Part shown: positions 1 through 10,996 of the stretch, piece by piece | How the letters are laid out: each line of letters begins with the position of its first letter | Position numbering within the stretch: position 1 is the first letter of the stretch | Assembly: GCA_036362985.1 (NCBI GenBank) | Contig: JAYGXS010000004.1 | Coordinates: 19,194,018-19,258,017 of the forward strand | Length of the DNA: 64,000 bases | DNA from: Ligula intestinalis | Lineage: Eukaryota; Platyhelminthes; Cestoda; Diphyllobothriidea; Diphyllobothriidae | Direction: 5' to 3' | Translations under genes and position numbers: made by a program | Notes under the pieces: generated by a model | Databases searched by the model: none | Told to the model about the DNA's origin: nothing | Seen by the model: the letters and a program-made list of their open reading frames with translations, nothing else

Positions 1-73
1 TCTTCTTCTTCTTCTTCATCATCATCATCATCATCATCAGCATCATCATCATCTTCTTCTTCTTCTTCTTCCC
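1..73. repeat. TTC/ATC trinucleotide microsatellite
   Basis: Runs of TTC, then ATC, then TTC again fill the first 70 or so bases. The tract begins at the window edge, so its true length is unknown. Confidence 0.95.
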
Positions 74-817
74 CTCAGTTTTAACTTTTTCCATGCAATC
101 TACTATCGAACCTAGCAAGTGCAGTGTTCTTGAGATCACGAACATGAGGATTTAAGTGCAGAAAGTAAGCGTGTGCTGGCTGCGAGCTATTGATTTGCTG
201 GTGTACCAGCAGAGCTTGTACCGGGAGTTAGAACCACGTTTACGCTGCCTGTGTAGCTTCGCAGTTGACTGATAATACGATTTCCGGAGGTGTCTATAAA
301 ATGGTTAACAGGTATCCTCAACTGGTCTCCTGTGATTGAATGTGAAGGGATACGGGGGTTTACAGGGACCAGATGCAGCTGTGGAAGGAGATGGTACATT
401 TCCCACTTTGGGTGCCCTCTCTCTGCCGTGGTCACAGGTTCGCTTTTAACTGTGCACTTCACATGTTTCGACAAAACTACCCTTTCAAGAAATTGTGTGT
501 TGGATTATCCTCGAGAGGATTTGATTGGGCGTCTACCGATAAAGGTTCGAGAGCAAACGTTTGGCTCTGAAAATTTGCCGGCGTTTCGTAATGTCACTTA
601 GAGAGGCAAACGATACATAAGCTTTTTGTATCCCTGCCATTGGGTATATAGGTTTCTGAATGGTCAATAGTGTGCAAGGTCCAGCTAATTGAATGACAGA
701 TGGGAAGGCATTCTCTCGGACCCGGGTGTTTATTAATCTGACTTTTCAAACTCTCACGTTAACTCGTCTTCGAAAGTGCATATATAGCTCATCTCTCCGG
801 TTACGGGTTTCTATATA
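74..817. other. Non-coding stretch, no gene seen
   Basis: Short open frames here show no recognisable domain, codon bias or good splice context. I take it as intron or upstream sequence of the host gene whose exon begins at 1767. Confidence 0.5.
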
Positions 818-1209
818 CAGTAGTCGCCGGCAATTAAGCCCACCTCGAGCCCAGCCCAAATTCGGCTTAATAAGCGGCGGGCTCATTAAACGGAGAGTCC
901 TAGTTCTTGATTAGTAAACGCAGGATAGGCAATATACATTACATACGTACTGTATTATGTGTAGATCTTGGTTATGTACAAGAAAAGAATGCTGTTTGTC
1001 TGTATTTTACTTCATAACCAAAACAAACAAGTTATTTGCGACACGTAACCAGTTGCGCACACAGAGAGGTGAGAATTTCACTCGATCCTGTTGGCAAACT
1101 GGGCTTTGTAACCGGCGGATTTTGCTATGTAAAATTCCGTCCCAAGCTGACTTGGGCTTAATACGCGGCTGGGCTTATTAGCCGTGGGCTTAATAACCGG
1201 CGACTTCTG
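818..1209. mobile_element. MITE with TA target duplication, pogo/Tc1-mariner-like ends
   Basis: The left end begins CAGTAGTCGCCGG (818) and runs on to ATTAAGCCC. The right end is its inverted complement, finishing CCGGCGACTTCTG at 1209. About 24 bp pair, with three mismatches. Both ends are flanked by TA (816-817 and 1210-1211). The 392-bp body has no transposase frame but contains further copies of a GGCTTAATA-type motif near 863 and 1150-1190. TA duplication and CAG ends are typical of pogo/Tigger-type elements in the Tc1/mariner group; the assignment is inferred from ends alone. Confidence 0.75.
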
Positions 1210-1766
1210 TACTGACCTTATTATTCCAAAACTTGTCGAAGGCATGACTTGGCGTAAGTATCCGGAACACGATTTTTTATCCTCAATCTCAAAACCCACA
1301 CGAAGACATACGACTAGAAAAACAAACTTTTGCGGACTGACCGCTCAATGCCCTTTGTACAAACGCACAGTAACACTAGTAGCTGCTTTATACGACAATT
1401 GTTTAACCCTATTTAGTGAAAAAGTATTTGCAAATAATCCTTTTTAACGCTGCTCCACAATGAGTTGGCCTGTGTTCCTTATTTAGTTTCCACCATCTAC
1501 ACTTCAGACATGCCTTTAAAAACTGACAGTTTTGAGAAGCATTGTTCAGAGACATTCGTTACCGTAGTCTCAACTTTTAGTGAATCGATCTTACATTTAT
1601 GGACTCCGACCACTACAATTGCATTTGCCCGCGAGGCCGCTAAATTGGTCACAGAAGCGTGTACCGTAATATACGTAAACGATACTCATGTTCATGTGTA
1701 TGCATCTCACTTGGTCGTTGCGTATGAATCGTATCTAATACCAGTATACCCCTCTTATGCTCACAG
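1210..1766 (+). other. Intron upstream of host exon, with 3' splice site at 1765-1766
   Basis: No gene is seen here. The segment ends in a pyrimidine-rich tract followed by TGCTCACAG, a good 3' splice site with AG at 1765-1766. Confidence 0.55.
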
Positions 1767-2259
1767 GTAAAACCGTTGTTGGGCGTGTGGGAGTCGCTGA
1801 TCGAGTCCGTCAATGACTTTTTGCCCGGACACTCTGGAGCACCGCTACCGCCCTATGGCGGCCACTCGGGTAGTAGTTTGCGTAGCGCTGATGATGAGGA
1901 GGTGGACTCTGCCGTCAGCGTGGACGAGGATGGACTCAGTGAGTATTCTTCCTTCACTGGCAGTGGCGGCGGCGGTGGTGGTGGCGGTGGTCCGAGCGAC
2001 GACAGCGTCGATCCCATGGAGGGCCTGAAAGCCACCCAGAGCAGAGTGAACGAGGCTTGCGCCTCTGGCACTCACTTGCTAGAGGACATTACGGAGCTTA
2101 TCCGAATGGGTGGAGAGATTCGTCAGCATTTCAGTGCTGCCTGTCCCGAAAAGGCGGAGGAGGAAAGTGCTAACGCTACACGGTCGAACAGCACCGGCAG
2201 CAATGACAGTTTTGAAAGCGACGGCTCTTTTGGACTCACAATTTCCGCCCACCTTCTTG
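1767..2259 (+). CDS. Internal exon of an unrecognised host protein
   Basis: The open frame starts right after the 3' splice site and ends at a consensus GTGAGT donor (2260-2265) in phase 1. It encodes about 164 residues: a start reading VKPLLGVWESLIESVNDFLPG, then an acidic Ser/Gly-rich low-complexity part with a run of nine Gly (about residues 65-75), then a more ordered segment (KATQSRVNEACASGTHLLED) that could be a short helix, and a Ser/Asn/Asp-rich end. Third-position GC is higher than in the surroundings, as expected for a real exon. I do not recognise the family. The 5' exons must lie left of the window. The donor phase matches the acceptor of the exon at 39752, so the two may be joined, with or without further exons between. 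Confidence 0.7.
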
Positions 2260-2540
2260 GTGAGTCATATTTTTGCCCTCTGTAATAGAAGCCAATTGAA
2301 ACCGTAGTTTTGTAAAATTCCCTCAATCAGAATTTTTCTTTGACAAATCGATAGGCAACTGATCTGGAAACAAAGTGAAAGTAAATGCCACCGGATTTGA
2401 TCTGTTGTTTGCTTAAGGCAGTTTCTAAGGTCGTGGCACAGCTCTTAAGAGCACGTTCTTTGTTGAATATGCTGTCCATCGTAGCCTTTGGCACTGATAA
2501 TAAAATCCATCCTATCTCCACTGCCGTATAGAAAGGTTCG

Positions 2541-2559
2541 TTGCTTCTTCTTCTTCTTC

Positions 2560-2590
<31 letters not shown>

Positions 2591-2640
2591 TATTATTATT
2601 TTTATTATTATTATTCTTTTTCTTCTTCTTCCTCGTCTCC
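2541..2640 (-). repeat. ATT/CTT microsatellite forming the 3' tail of the RTE-like LINE
   Basis: TTC and ATT trinucleotide runs lie just beyond the 3' end of the minus-strand RTE-like frame that stops at 2725. On the minus strand they read as (AAT)n with AAG repeats. RTE-type elements commonly end in short simple repeats, so I take it as the element's tail. Confidence 0.7.
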
Positions 2641-2724
2641 AACTCATCTCACCACAACCGCTTATTCAATATCCAAAAAACCCGGTACTTACTTGTACTT
2701 GTTACGGCTGTGATCATGCCTGAT

Positions 2725-5700
2725 CTAGCCGGCCTCAATGACGTCACGAACGGTACTTAGCCATGCGTGGCGATTGGCGGCAGCGGATGTCGAAAGCTCC
2801 TCCCAGTCCCTTCTCCAGCGACGGAGGTTAAAGATAGAAGGTCCAAGAACTGCTTCCATGTCTTGACGGATGTTGTCGAACCAAGTCTTCAGTTGCCCTC
2901 CTCTTCGACGTTTCCAGGTGGGCTGCGGTGCCGGGTCGAGGGCAGCATAGGTCAGCTCGTGGGGCGGACGACGGAGAACGTGTCCAAACCACCTCAGTCG
3001 CCTTTCTTGAATGGCTTGAGCTATCCTCGTGATACGATCGCAGCGGATGCGGACTGTCTCATTTGAGATGAAGTCGCTATAATTAACTCGCAGGATTGTC
3101 CTCAGGCACTGGTGGTCAAAGACCTCCAGTTTTCGCTCATCTTCAGCGCGCACAGCCCAGCATTCACATCCATAGAGGAGGACTGACCGGATGGATGCAC
3201 GGTATACACGAATCTTCGTGGCGATGGAGATGTGACGTCAGATTCATAGGCGCTTTCGAAGGATTGAGAAAACCCAGCGAGCAGCATCGATACGGGAGAC
3301 AATGTCGTCCTTGCTCTGCCCATTCGGTAGCAGCCTCGCCCCCAGGTATATAAAGCTGTTTAGTTCTTCAAGTTGATGACCATTAATCCCCAGGGGTGCC
3401 TTTTCCTGGTCAGGGATGCAGCTCGAGAAGAACTTCGTCTTTCCGGAATTTATGGACATGCCTACCAACATAGCGATCTCATTTAACCGCGACACTACTG
3501 ACTGTAGACCATCAAAGTTTGAGGCTAACAGCGCAATATCATCGGCGTAATCACGATCAGTTAGTCGGCGTCCGGGTGCAAGTTCAACACCGTCCTCTTT
3601 ATGTAGGGCTTTGCCGAGAATCCAGTCAATGACGTAGTTAAAGAGAATGGGCGAAAGGACGCAGCTCTGTCGGACACCAGACCGGATATCGAACGATTGA
3701 GAGAGATTGTTGTGGACCAGGACTCGTGCGGTGGTAGACCGATAGTAGGCCTTAATCATCGCAATGAGTTTGGTCGGCATTCCATCCAGTTCCATTATTC
3801 TCCACAGGGACTCACGATGGTTGGAATCAAATGCGGCGGCAAAGTCGACGAAGCAAACGGCCGTCGGTTGCTGGTAGCTATGGCGGAATTCTAGCGTGCG
3901 CCTCAGCGTAAACATCTCGTCCGCACATCCATGCCCAGCGCGGAATCCGGCTTGGTTGGGTCGTGTCCTGGAGTCACGTACAGCCTGGAAACGCCTGAGT
4001 AGAACAACAGCGAAGATCTTTGCAGCAACATCGGTAAGACTTATGCCACGGTAGTTCTCGCATCTTGTTTAATCTCCCTTCTTGTGGACACGTACAAGGA
4101 TACCTGTGCCCCAGTCATCGAGAACGGTCTCTTCTCGCCACACCTGTACAATCACCTCATGGAGCCGAGGAGCCAGCGTGTCGACACAGGACTTGTAGAT
4201 TTCTGCAGGAATACCATCCTCTCCGCACGCCTTGTTATTGCGTAGCCTCTGCATTGCATCGGTAACTTCGTCTTCGGAAGGGATGTCACACGGCACTGCG
4301 TAAGCAGGAGAGGATTGAAAATCCGCTGTGGAGGAGAGGGAGGGTGTGATGGGTTTTTCGTCAAAGTTTAGTAGGTGCTCGAAGTGTTCACGCCAGCGAT
4401 CGACCTTGGCCGAGTTGTCGGCAATAAATCCTCCATTCACATCGCGAACAGAATCACAGAGTGTCGGGGGCTTACCACTAACCTGGCGTATGATTTTGTA
4501 CAATTTTCGGGTGTCACCAACATTAGAAGCCTACTCCATAGAAGTCACCGTCTTGGACCAATACTTCTGCCGATCATCTCTAGCCGACTTTGCTATCAGC
4601 TTTCGAAGTTGGCGGAAGGAGGCATCGTTCCGGGACCTGGCTCGAGTCGTCTCGGCCGATAGCTGCAGGGTTCTTCCGCTGATCTACTCACTGCGGCACC
4701 GCTGAGTGAATCCGAGAATCTTCTCAGCTGCCCCATAGATTAATGTCTTCAGTGATGGCCACTTGCTACTGCCCTCGTTGTCAGCCTGGGTCATAAGACG
4801 GGACTGGATTTCTGTGCTTAAAGCCTCGGTAGTGTTGGTTTGCCGGAGCTTTGCGACATCAAGGCGTCTCGCACGTGGCAGTTTGGGCACAGATGAGAGG
4901 TGAACCTTCAGGCGCGTGCGAACGAGAACATGGTCAGACCCGTGGACGTTACCAGTTTCGGCACCTCACTTCGACCTGCTATCGTGGACCCAGCTGCGAA
5001 ACCGTGAACCAACTAGAATGTAATCGATCTGACTGGCGGTACGGCTATCGTTCGAATACCAAGTCAGTAGATGTTTGTGACGATGCTGAAAACATGTGTT
5101 GGTAACAGTCGGTTCTGTTCGGCAAACTGCAGCATTCTCTCACCATTGTCCGTTCGAGAGCCAAGCACAAAATGACCAAGAAGGTGGCTGTTTGTCAGGT
5201 CACCGGGCCCAGTCCGGTCATTCCAATCTCCGGCAACAATTAGTAGAGCTCGACGAGGGAGTTGTTCAGCTAGCTCCTGCAGCTGTGAGTAGAAATTATC
5301 TTTTTCTTGCTGTTCAGCCGCCGACGTAGGTGCATACACAGATACGACCGAGATGTTCGTAAAATAGCCTTTTAGTCGAACATAGGCCATTCGGTCGTCG
5401 ACTGGTTCCCATGCTAGTAGTGCACGGTTTGCTTCTTCCGAGAGGGCAATAGCCACACCGTGTCTACCAGATGAGTCACTCGGACCGCTGTGGTACAAGG
5501 TGAAATAAGAATCGACCTCCGGGATTTTGATTTCTCGGGCGCCTTAGTCGGGGAGTCGGACTTCTGACAAGCAACAAACATCCACGTGATATTCATGGAG
5601 ACGGTGCGCTGTCAGACTTTGAGTACCAGGTTCCAGAAATGTTCGCACATTCCAGCATCCAATCCGTTTTTTGTTTAGCAGTCCAGCTTGCACATTATTC

Positions 5701-5870
5701 GCCCGCACCACCGGACAAGGGTTGCGGAGCGTGTCGGTTCCCGCGGACGCCGTAGCATGGGTAGTAAAATCGTAAGTTGACATTTTCATGAGGTTTCTTG
5801 GGAATTTTGAATGCAGACGGGTCCCCAACGGCCGCTCGGATTCATTGTTCGAGGTTGTCTCCTCTAGCAC
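2725..5870 (-). pseudogene. RTE-like non-LTR retrotransposon ORF2 (endonuclease and reverse transcriptase), decayed
   Basis: On the minus strand this encodes an apurinic-type endonuclease followed by a reverse transcriptase, about 1050 residues, close to full length for RTE ORF2. The endonuclease part (5870-5064) shows KRIGCWNVRTF, CCLSEVRLPD and a GDWND motif, with one in-frame TAA at 5544-5546. A frameshift near 5064 moves to the frame that carries the rest, down to 2725. There the reverse transcriptase shows AVCFVDFAAAFDS, SGVRQSCVLSP and YADDIALLAS, then the C-terminal RLRWFGHVLRR block typical of RTE. In-frame stops occur near 4975, at 4684, near 4540, at 4069, and two near 3240. The copy is therefore inactive but not old. 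It lies antisense inside the host intron. Confidence 0.9.
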
Positions 5871-7084
5871 TTTGGCTCACGAACCTAGCCACAAGGCAGT
5901 GGTTTTGGTCGCGAGCAAACCTATTTAATGGCTGTTCACGTTCGCCATGTCACAGTGTCGCCATTGGGCCTTGCGGCATTTTATAAGGCAGTCGGTGCGC
6001 CAGACCTCAGCCCACCGCGCCCTGGTAACACTGTCGCTACTGCGTCCGCGATTGCTTATTCGCCAGACCCGGGAGCCTGCTTATTTCGCAGCTAACATTC
6101 ACTGAAGGCCTCGCCACTATCCGCCACCCATGGACGCGCCAGGTAGCCTGCAGCTTGGCTAACGGGTAACCCTCCTTTCCCGGGTAACCCGCCTACCAGG
6201 TACTTATGGATGATGGGAAAGCCACAGGCAATATCTACACGAAGAAGGGGACAAGATCACTTGAAAAAGAGTCTTCCCAGCCCGGCATTTTGGATTCTCT
6301 CTTGAATCCATCATTCTTATAGGTAAATTCCGATAAGTCCACATCATTTTAGTACAAAACTCTCTCGCGTGCCTGCACTTCATCTGCCCCGTTGAAAAAA
6401 AACAGCCAAAGTACGACTGTCTGGCTTAACACCCTCAAACCACACTCTAAAGGCACGCGACTACCTAGGTTGCCTAATTGACGACAGAAATTCGCGTTGC
6501 AGATGACACTGTTAGCTTGTGGTAACCACTACCGTACTAAAAACTGTCGCTGTAGCATGCGCACACGCGTTACAGGCGCGCTCTAGCGCGTCGCGGAATA
6601 CGCGCAAGGGCTGCGCAGACCAAGGTCACTCGTTGCTGATTGGACCAAATGTTTGTTGTCAGTTATCGGATTTCTACGCCTTTCTAGATCGCTGTACCGG
6701 AAGTTCGCGAAATGCAGCAAAACATACAAAGAAAATTAAGACTGGGCAAATTAATTTTATGAAGGGTTTTGAGAGCAGACCCTTTTTCGATCCGCACTGG
6801 AGTTTCTTAATGGAACTAAGCCTGAGGGCTGTAGTAGTTAAATCGAATGGATCCTTCAGACAAACAATTGAATAACCTACCTTAAAATTAGTTAGGCGCT
6901 CCAAAATCCCAGGCCAAATGGAATGACTGATTCCTCATTTCAATCACAGCATAGGTATTCGGCTCATAAGACCTATGTCTCTGACTTCGACGTTAACAGT
7001 ATATTGAATGAATGTGAGGATCGCCGATCCATTGATGGAACAGTGTATGTATCGCATGGACATACCGGGAAGTCAACATTAATA
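5871..7084. other. RTE 5' region and unassigned sequence
   Basis: Bases 5871 to about 6300 continue the minus-strand RTE element as 5' untranslated sequence; the exact 5' end is not clear. From about 6300 to 7084 I see no domain, tRNA or clear repeat. Confidence 0.4.
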
Positions 7085-7320
7085 CAGGGGTTATATAAGT
7101 TAGACCCTAGCAACTGCGATCTTCAGGCCTCGGTTCCTGAGAGGAGAAGGGAAGTCATGTGAGGCCAGAGTGGAAGGAACAGTGTATTCCGTACGGAAGG
7201 AGTGGAGAATAGACAGTAGGAATTTGACTGTCAGGCGAGCGAACAACCGCCGGCCACAGCGCCACGTCTGAAGTCAGTTTCCTATTGCTCTGCAGTTCAC
7301 TTTAGAGCTCACGAAGGCAG
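7085..7320 (+). repeat. Partial copy of the dispersed LTR-like repeat
   Basis: It shares with copies at 9.3, 10.6, 20.1, 41.3, 42.5 and 43.0 kb the order: ACCCTAGCAACTGCGATCTTC, then a CGGTTCCT block, a GGAAGTCATGTGAGGCCAGAGTGG-type block, GGAACAGTGTATTCCGTAC, and GGAGAATAGAC. The 3' half is missing or too diverged. Ends are approximate. Confidence 0.6.
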
Positions 7321-7364
7321 TCAAATAACATTATATTTACTCGTATGAATTTGAAAATAGGCAG

Positions 7365-7925
7365 CCCGAGAAATACAATTTGATAGAAGAAACTCTTCGG
7401 GAAACGGGAACAAATTTTATTTGTAAATTTTCGACACTAGCAGGATAGGTCGACTTCGGACGCGAAAAAATAGTGTGAAGAGCTGTTCACATTTTTAAAC
7501 GTCTCAAAAAACGATGATGCTTTGTCAGCTGTGGTCATTAGCATGCTTATTTTGTTGGTCCTTTTTCCAGGCCTTTTTAAGGTTGGTGTACATTGAATCC
7601 AACTCAACGTGCCTGTTGATGCAGGATTCGTCGGAGTTGATAGCTTTTACAAACTCGCGAACCTTCTTGTATGGGCAAGAACCGACAATGCAAGTTTCGT
7701 CCCATGCAAATTGGTGTCCAGTTTCTAATGTGTGCATGGCGACCTCGGACAATGGATATCGTCCCTTTACCGCTCGTTGATGTTCGCGTAAGTGTGTAGA
7801 GGCCGATTGTCCTGTGTGTCCGCACTAGTTCCTCGCGTCTGAAGACGACCTAGCGTGCTAGTGTCGAAAATTTACCAGTAAAATTTGTTCCCGTTTCCCG
7901 AAGAATTTCTTCAATCAAATAAGAT
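7365..7925 (-). pseudogene. Penelope-like element fragment (GIY-YIG C-terminus) between inverted repeats
   Basis: On the minus strand, 7833-7525 encodes the end of a Penelope-type GIY-YIG domain: CGHTGQSASTHLREHQRAVK, then SEVAMHTLETGHQF and a C-terminal AINSDESCINRHVELD. The reverse transcriptase part is absent. A segment at about 7365-7450 (AATTTGATAGAAGAAACTCT...) recurs inverted at about 7838-7920, so the coding remnant sits between inverted copies of what should be the element's 3' terminal repeat. The protein is homologous to the remnant at 15.05-15.17 kb, which is on the + strand with the same inverted bracket. Confidence 0.85.
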
Positions 7926-8103
7926 TTACTGTTTATACTTTCAAGTTTTCTGAAAACTACTTGCTTCTCACATGCATCTACGTAAATCCCTATCTGCAAC
8001 TGTCTCTGATTATGGTTCCGAGTGGTAATCCAGAACGTCAGGCCAATAAGCGTCATGTCCTAGCAATTGCATCTCGCTCGCAACCATCTACTGCTCAGTA
8101 ATA

Positions 8104-8290
8104 CAGTGGAGTCCGGTTAATGTGGACACCTCCGTTCAAGGCCAACTGGCCATATTAACCGGTTATCCACATTAAACGTGTCCACATTAACTGGACTCCA
8201 CTGTACTATGGAGAAATTCCATTCCTGGCCAACTGTGCACATTAAGCAGTTTTCCACATTAACCATGTCCACATTAACCGGACTCCACAG
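8104..8290. mobile_element. Compound MITE with CAGTGGAGTCC ends and TA flanks
   Basis: CAGTGGAGTCCGGTTAATG begins at 8104 after TA. An inverted copy ends at 8203 and is followed by TA, giving a 100-bp unit. A second inverted copy of the same end (TGTCCACATTAACCGGACTC) finishes near 8290, again followed by TA. The unit resembles a pogo/Tigger-type MITE with an extra end added. No coding capacity. Confidence 0.75.
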
Positions 8291-8379
8291 TAACGGATTT
8301 TGGCAGTCCGCGCTTAGCATAATTGCGCTGACTCATGTTTCATTGGCTTGCAAAGCTTTGGGTACTTGTGTCTGAAAAC

Positions 8380-9190
8380 TTCCCGCACACACTTGGCCGG
8401 TCGCCTACGGTGTCCTATCCACCTTAGGCCACAGGTCGTTTCGCTGCCGAGCTGCGCGTAAGCTCGACACTAATCACTGCGCGCCATTGGCTGCAGGCGA
8501 CGGAAGACAACTCCCGGAGTCAAGTACTTCCAAGAGCGTACACAGACTGACACAACTTGCCTGAAGACACGGCTAACGCTTGGCAGTGCCCTTTGTAACG
8601 CTCCTTTCTGGCTGGTCCAACCTATTCTGTCTTCCATGACTTTGGGTTTGTGAAATCGTGCTTCGAAAAAATATACTCGACAGCTCTACCTGTGAAGAAA
8701 TCGTTGGCTTTTGTGGGACTCGGACACAGAGCAACCTAAGCCAACTGTTCAAGGTTTGTAGCGGGTCGTGCCTGGCTGACTAGTTCACGTCGAAGTGCAC
8801 TTTCTCAAAGGCTTATCGATGCGGTTTCTCGAGGTCTTGATCAGCCAATCATAGTTCCCGCATCTATGAAGCGACGAATGGGGAGCTTGCACGCGTGCCC
8901 GACACAAGTTGCCTCTCTGCCGAAAATCTCCATGCCGACCTAGCCAATTAAAGCTCCCCTCCCTCTGTCTACTGCCCCGAGTTCTCTCAAACAGTTACTT
9001 GGGTCCCGATCAACCTACTGATCGGACGTGTCTCTCCCGAGTCAATCTACTCTCATCTATTCTCCCCTCCGTTGTGTACACAATACATTCTTCCTACTAC
9101 TCTGGCCTATAATGACTTCTCCTCTGCACTAAGTCACCATGGTCTGAAGACCGCAGTTGCACGGTTTAACCTACTTAACCCGCTGCGATA
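8380..9190 (-). repeat. Diverged dispersed repeat copy, minus orientation
   Basis: Read on the minus strand from 9190, this shows the order seen in the LTR-like family: GGTTAAGTAGG, a CTGCGGTCTTCAG block, GAGAAGTCATTATAGGCC, AGAGTAGTAGGAAGAATGTA. The far part (about 8770-8900) resembles 59380-59470 (CTGACTAG, then GTCTAAGTG-like, then ACTTTC). Boundaries are uncertain and this may be two overlapping elements. Confidence 0.45.
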
Positions 9191-9314
9191 GGTTCCTCAA
9201 TTTTTCGATCTTTTTGTAACCAATAGGGACTTCCACGGCCTTTATTACAGAGGGCCTTGCGCCAAGCTCCAAGGGGTAAGTGTTGTGGTTAGGACGGTTC
9301 ATATTACAGATTTG

Positions 9315-9797
9315 GAGGGTTAGCGTATCGCAAAGTGTTAAAGCTTCTAAGATCTAACCCTAACGGCTGCGATCTTCCAGGCTCGGTTCCTTAGGAGATT
9401 AGAGAAGTCTTGGAAAGCCTAAGTAGTAGGAACAATATATTGTTTACAGCATGAGTTGAAGAATAACTCATAGGAAGGTTGACTCGGTCTGGCGTGACTT
9501 CGACCGTGAGAGCCGTGGGAGAGAGCAGCGGCGGCGCGTCCGCCCCGCGACGGGGCAGAATGCCAAGTGAGTATAGCGTCAGTGATCTCGAGCGGCCACC
9601 GAAAGCGCTCTCAGTCTCTTTGGTGATTGGTTGGACAGCGCGAGGGCAGACACCGACGTGGGCAGTCCGTGTCTCGCGCGCGAGTCTGTGTCTGGTCGGA
9701 GAAACGCCGAAAAGTGCATTCCTACAAGGTCCCGCTCTGAGTGGCCTTGTCTGTAACATCAAGAGTTAGGAGGGCGTTGGGCAGAAGCCACCACTAC
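9315..9797 (+). repeat. Dispersed LTR-like repeat copy
   Basis: It starts near TATCGCAAAGTGTTAAAGC, contains CCCTAACGGCTGCGATCTTC, the CGGTTCCTTAGGAGA block and GTAGGAACAATATATTG, and ends GGAGGGCGTTGGGCAGAAGC...CTACA at about 9797. No protein is supported; open frames on both strands are GC-driven shadows. Confidence 0.7.
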
Positions 9798-10555
9798 AAA
9801 CGTTCGATTTCTGGTTGAAGTACGGACACGAGAATAGGTACTGGCTGGAATTCAAATGAAGGATACTTGCAGTACGGACGGGTGCTTATACACGTGACCA
9901 ACCTGCCGAAGACGCTTAGTTTCAAGTCTCGATGGTGATTTGATTGCTAGCAGTCTCAAATCCGATACAAAGAACTGCTAGAGCTGAGCATCTAAGCTTG
10001 TGTTGAGTTCTTGTAGGTGAAATCCACCCGAGATTAAGCCATTTATTAAAGAGTAACCATATTTAGGGCTTGACAGTGGAATCTCGGTAACAGAGTTTAA
10101 TCAGCACCGAGTTCGTCATGTGAAACACTCGTCTTGCGAAAAGTAGCCAATCAAACTGCACCAGTTCAATAAATGGCTGCAAGTGACCGAGGGCTCACGT
10201 CCTGGGAGCAAGACTCAACGGCGGACACAGTAACACGCGCAATGATAGCCCAGTAACTGAGCGGGAGCTCGTCAATCGTAACAGATGCTCTGCTAGTGGC
10301 TCGCTCTTTATCAGAAATGCTCGTAGAGGCTCCACTGCACTTCTATTGTAACGACCCAACCCGGACCTGGTTGTTTTAGTCGACGTTGTACCGGTTTTAT
10401 CGATTTTCATATTTCTACGTGTCCCTACGCCGCCATCGCCGCGTGTCGTCAATCGGTAAGTCATTTCTTTGCATTTCCCATACCGTTTAAGACATTCTTT
10501 CCCGTTTTGCACCGTTTGTAATAACCTCCCCTAATATCATAACACTCTTCTGTTT
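9798..10555. other. No gene seen
   Basis: Mixed sequence between two copies of the LTR-like repeat. I see no domain, tRNA or clear repeat ends. Confidence 0.4.
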
Positions 10556-10996
10556 TTGTACCGATATAGTAGTTAAGGCTAAGACAGTTAACCCTAACAG
10601 CTACAATCTTCCAGGCCCGGTTCCTTAGGAGATGGGAGAAGTCTAGGGAAGGCCACAGTAGAAGGAATAGTTAACAGTGTACACAAAGGAACAATGAATA
10701 GGTGGAGAGAAGTTGGACTTCGGAGCACATGTCATTCCACTGGAGCACCGTGGTCCTAAGTGATGTCTAGTAGCTCAGAGTGGGGAAAAATGGACTTGTG
10801 CAGGTGGTGCTTGGGTAGTTGCGAGAACCAGACATACGTATGTGTGTCTGAGTGGAAGTGGGTCAAGTCTCTGCAGGTCAGCGTGACTGTAAGCGCTGAC
10901 TGAGGTATTGGATGACCTTGAGGCAGCTGGCCTTGAACAATGACGCCGGGCAAAGCAATGGAGGGCGTTGGATGGCAGAGACCGCTACAAGTGCTA
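10556..10996 (+). repeat. Dispersed LTR-like repeat copy
   Basis: It begins around ACCGATATAGTAGTTAAGGC, contains AACCCTAACAGCTACAATCT, GGCCCGGTTCCTTAGGAGAT and GTAGAAGGAATAGTTAACAG, and ends with GGAGGGCGTTGG...CGCTACA near 10993. Same block order as the 9.3-kb and 20.1-kb copies. Confidence 0.7.

Noticed and set aside
1845..2075. Open frames antisense to, and in other frames over, the host exon at 1767-2259
   Set aside because: They mirror the GC-rich, Gly-coding sequence and show no motif; the + strand frame has splice sites at both ends.
6923..7162. Frame containing HGHTGKSTL, which looks like a nucleotide-binding P-loop
   Set aside because: It resembles a G1 motif (GHTGKST) but the 79-codon frame has no other GTPase motif and runs into the LTR-like repeat; it could be a scrap of an elongation-factor-like pseudogene but support is too thin.
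9391..9769. Overlapping 96-123-codon frames on both strands
   Set aside because: They lie inside the dispersed LTR-like repeat, are not conserved in the other copies and carry no motif.
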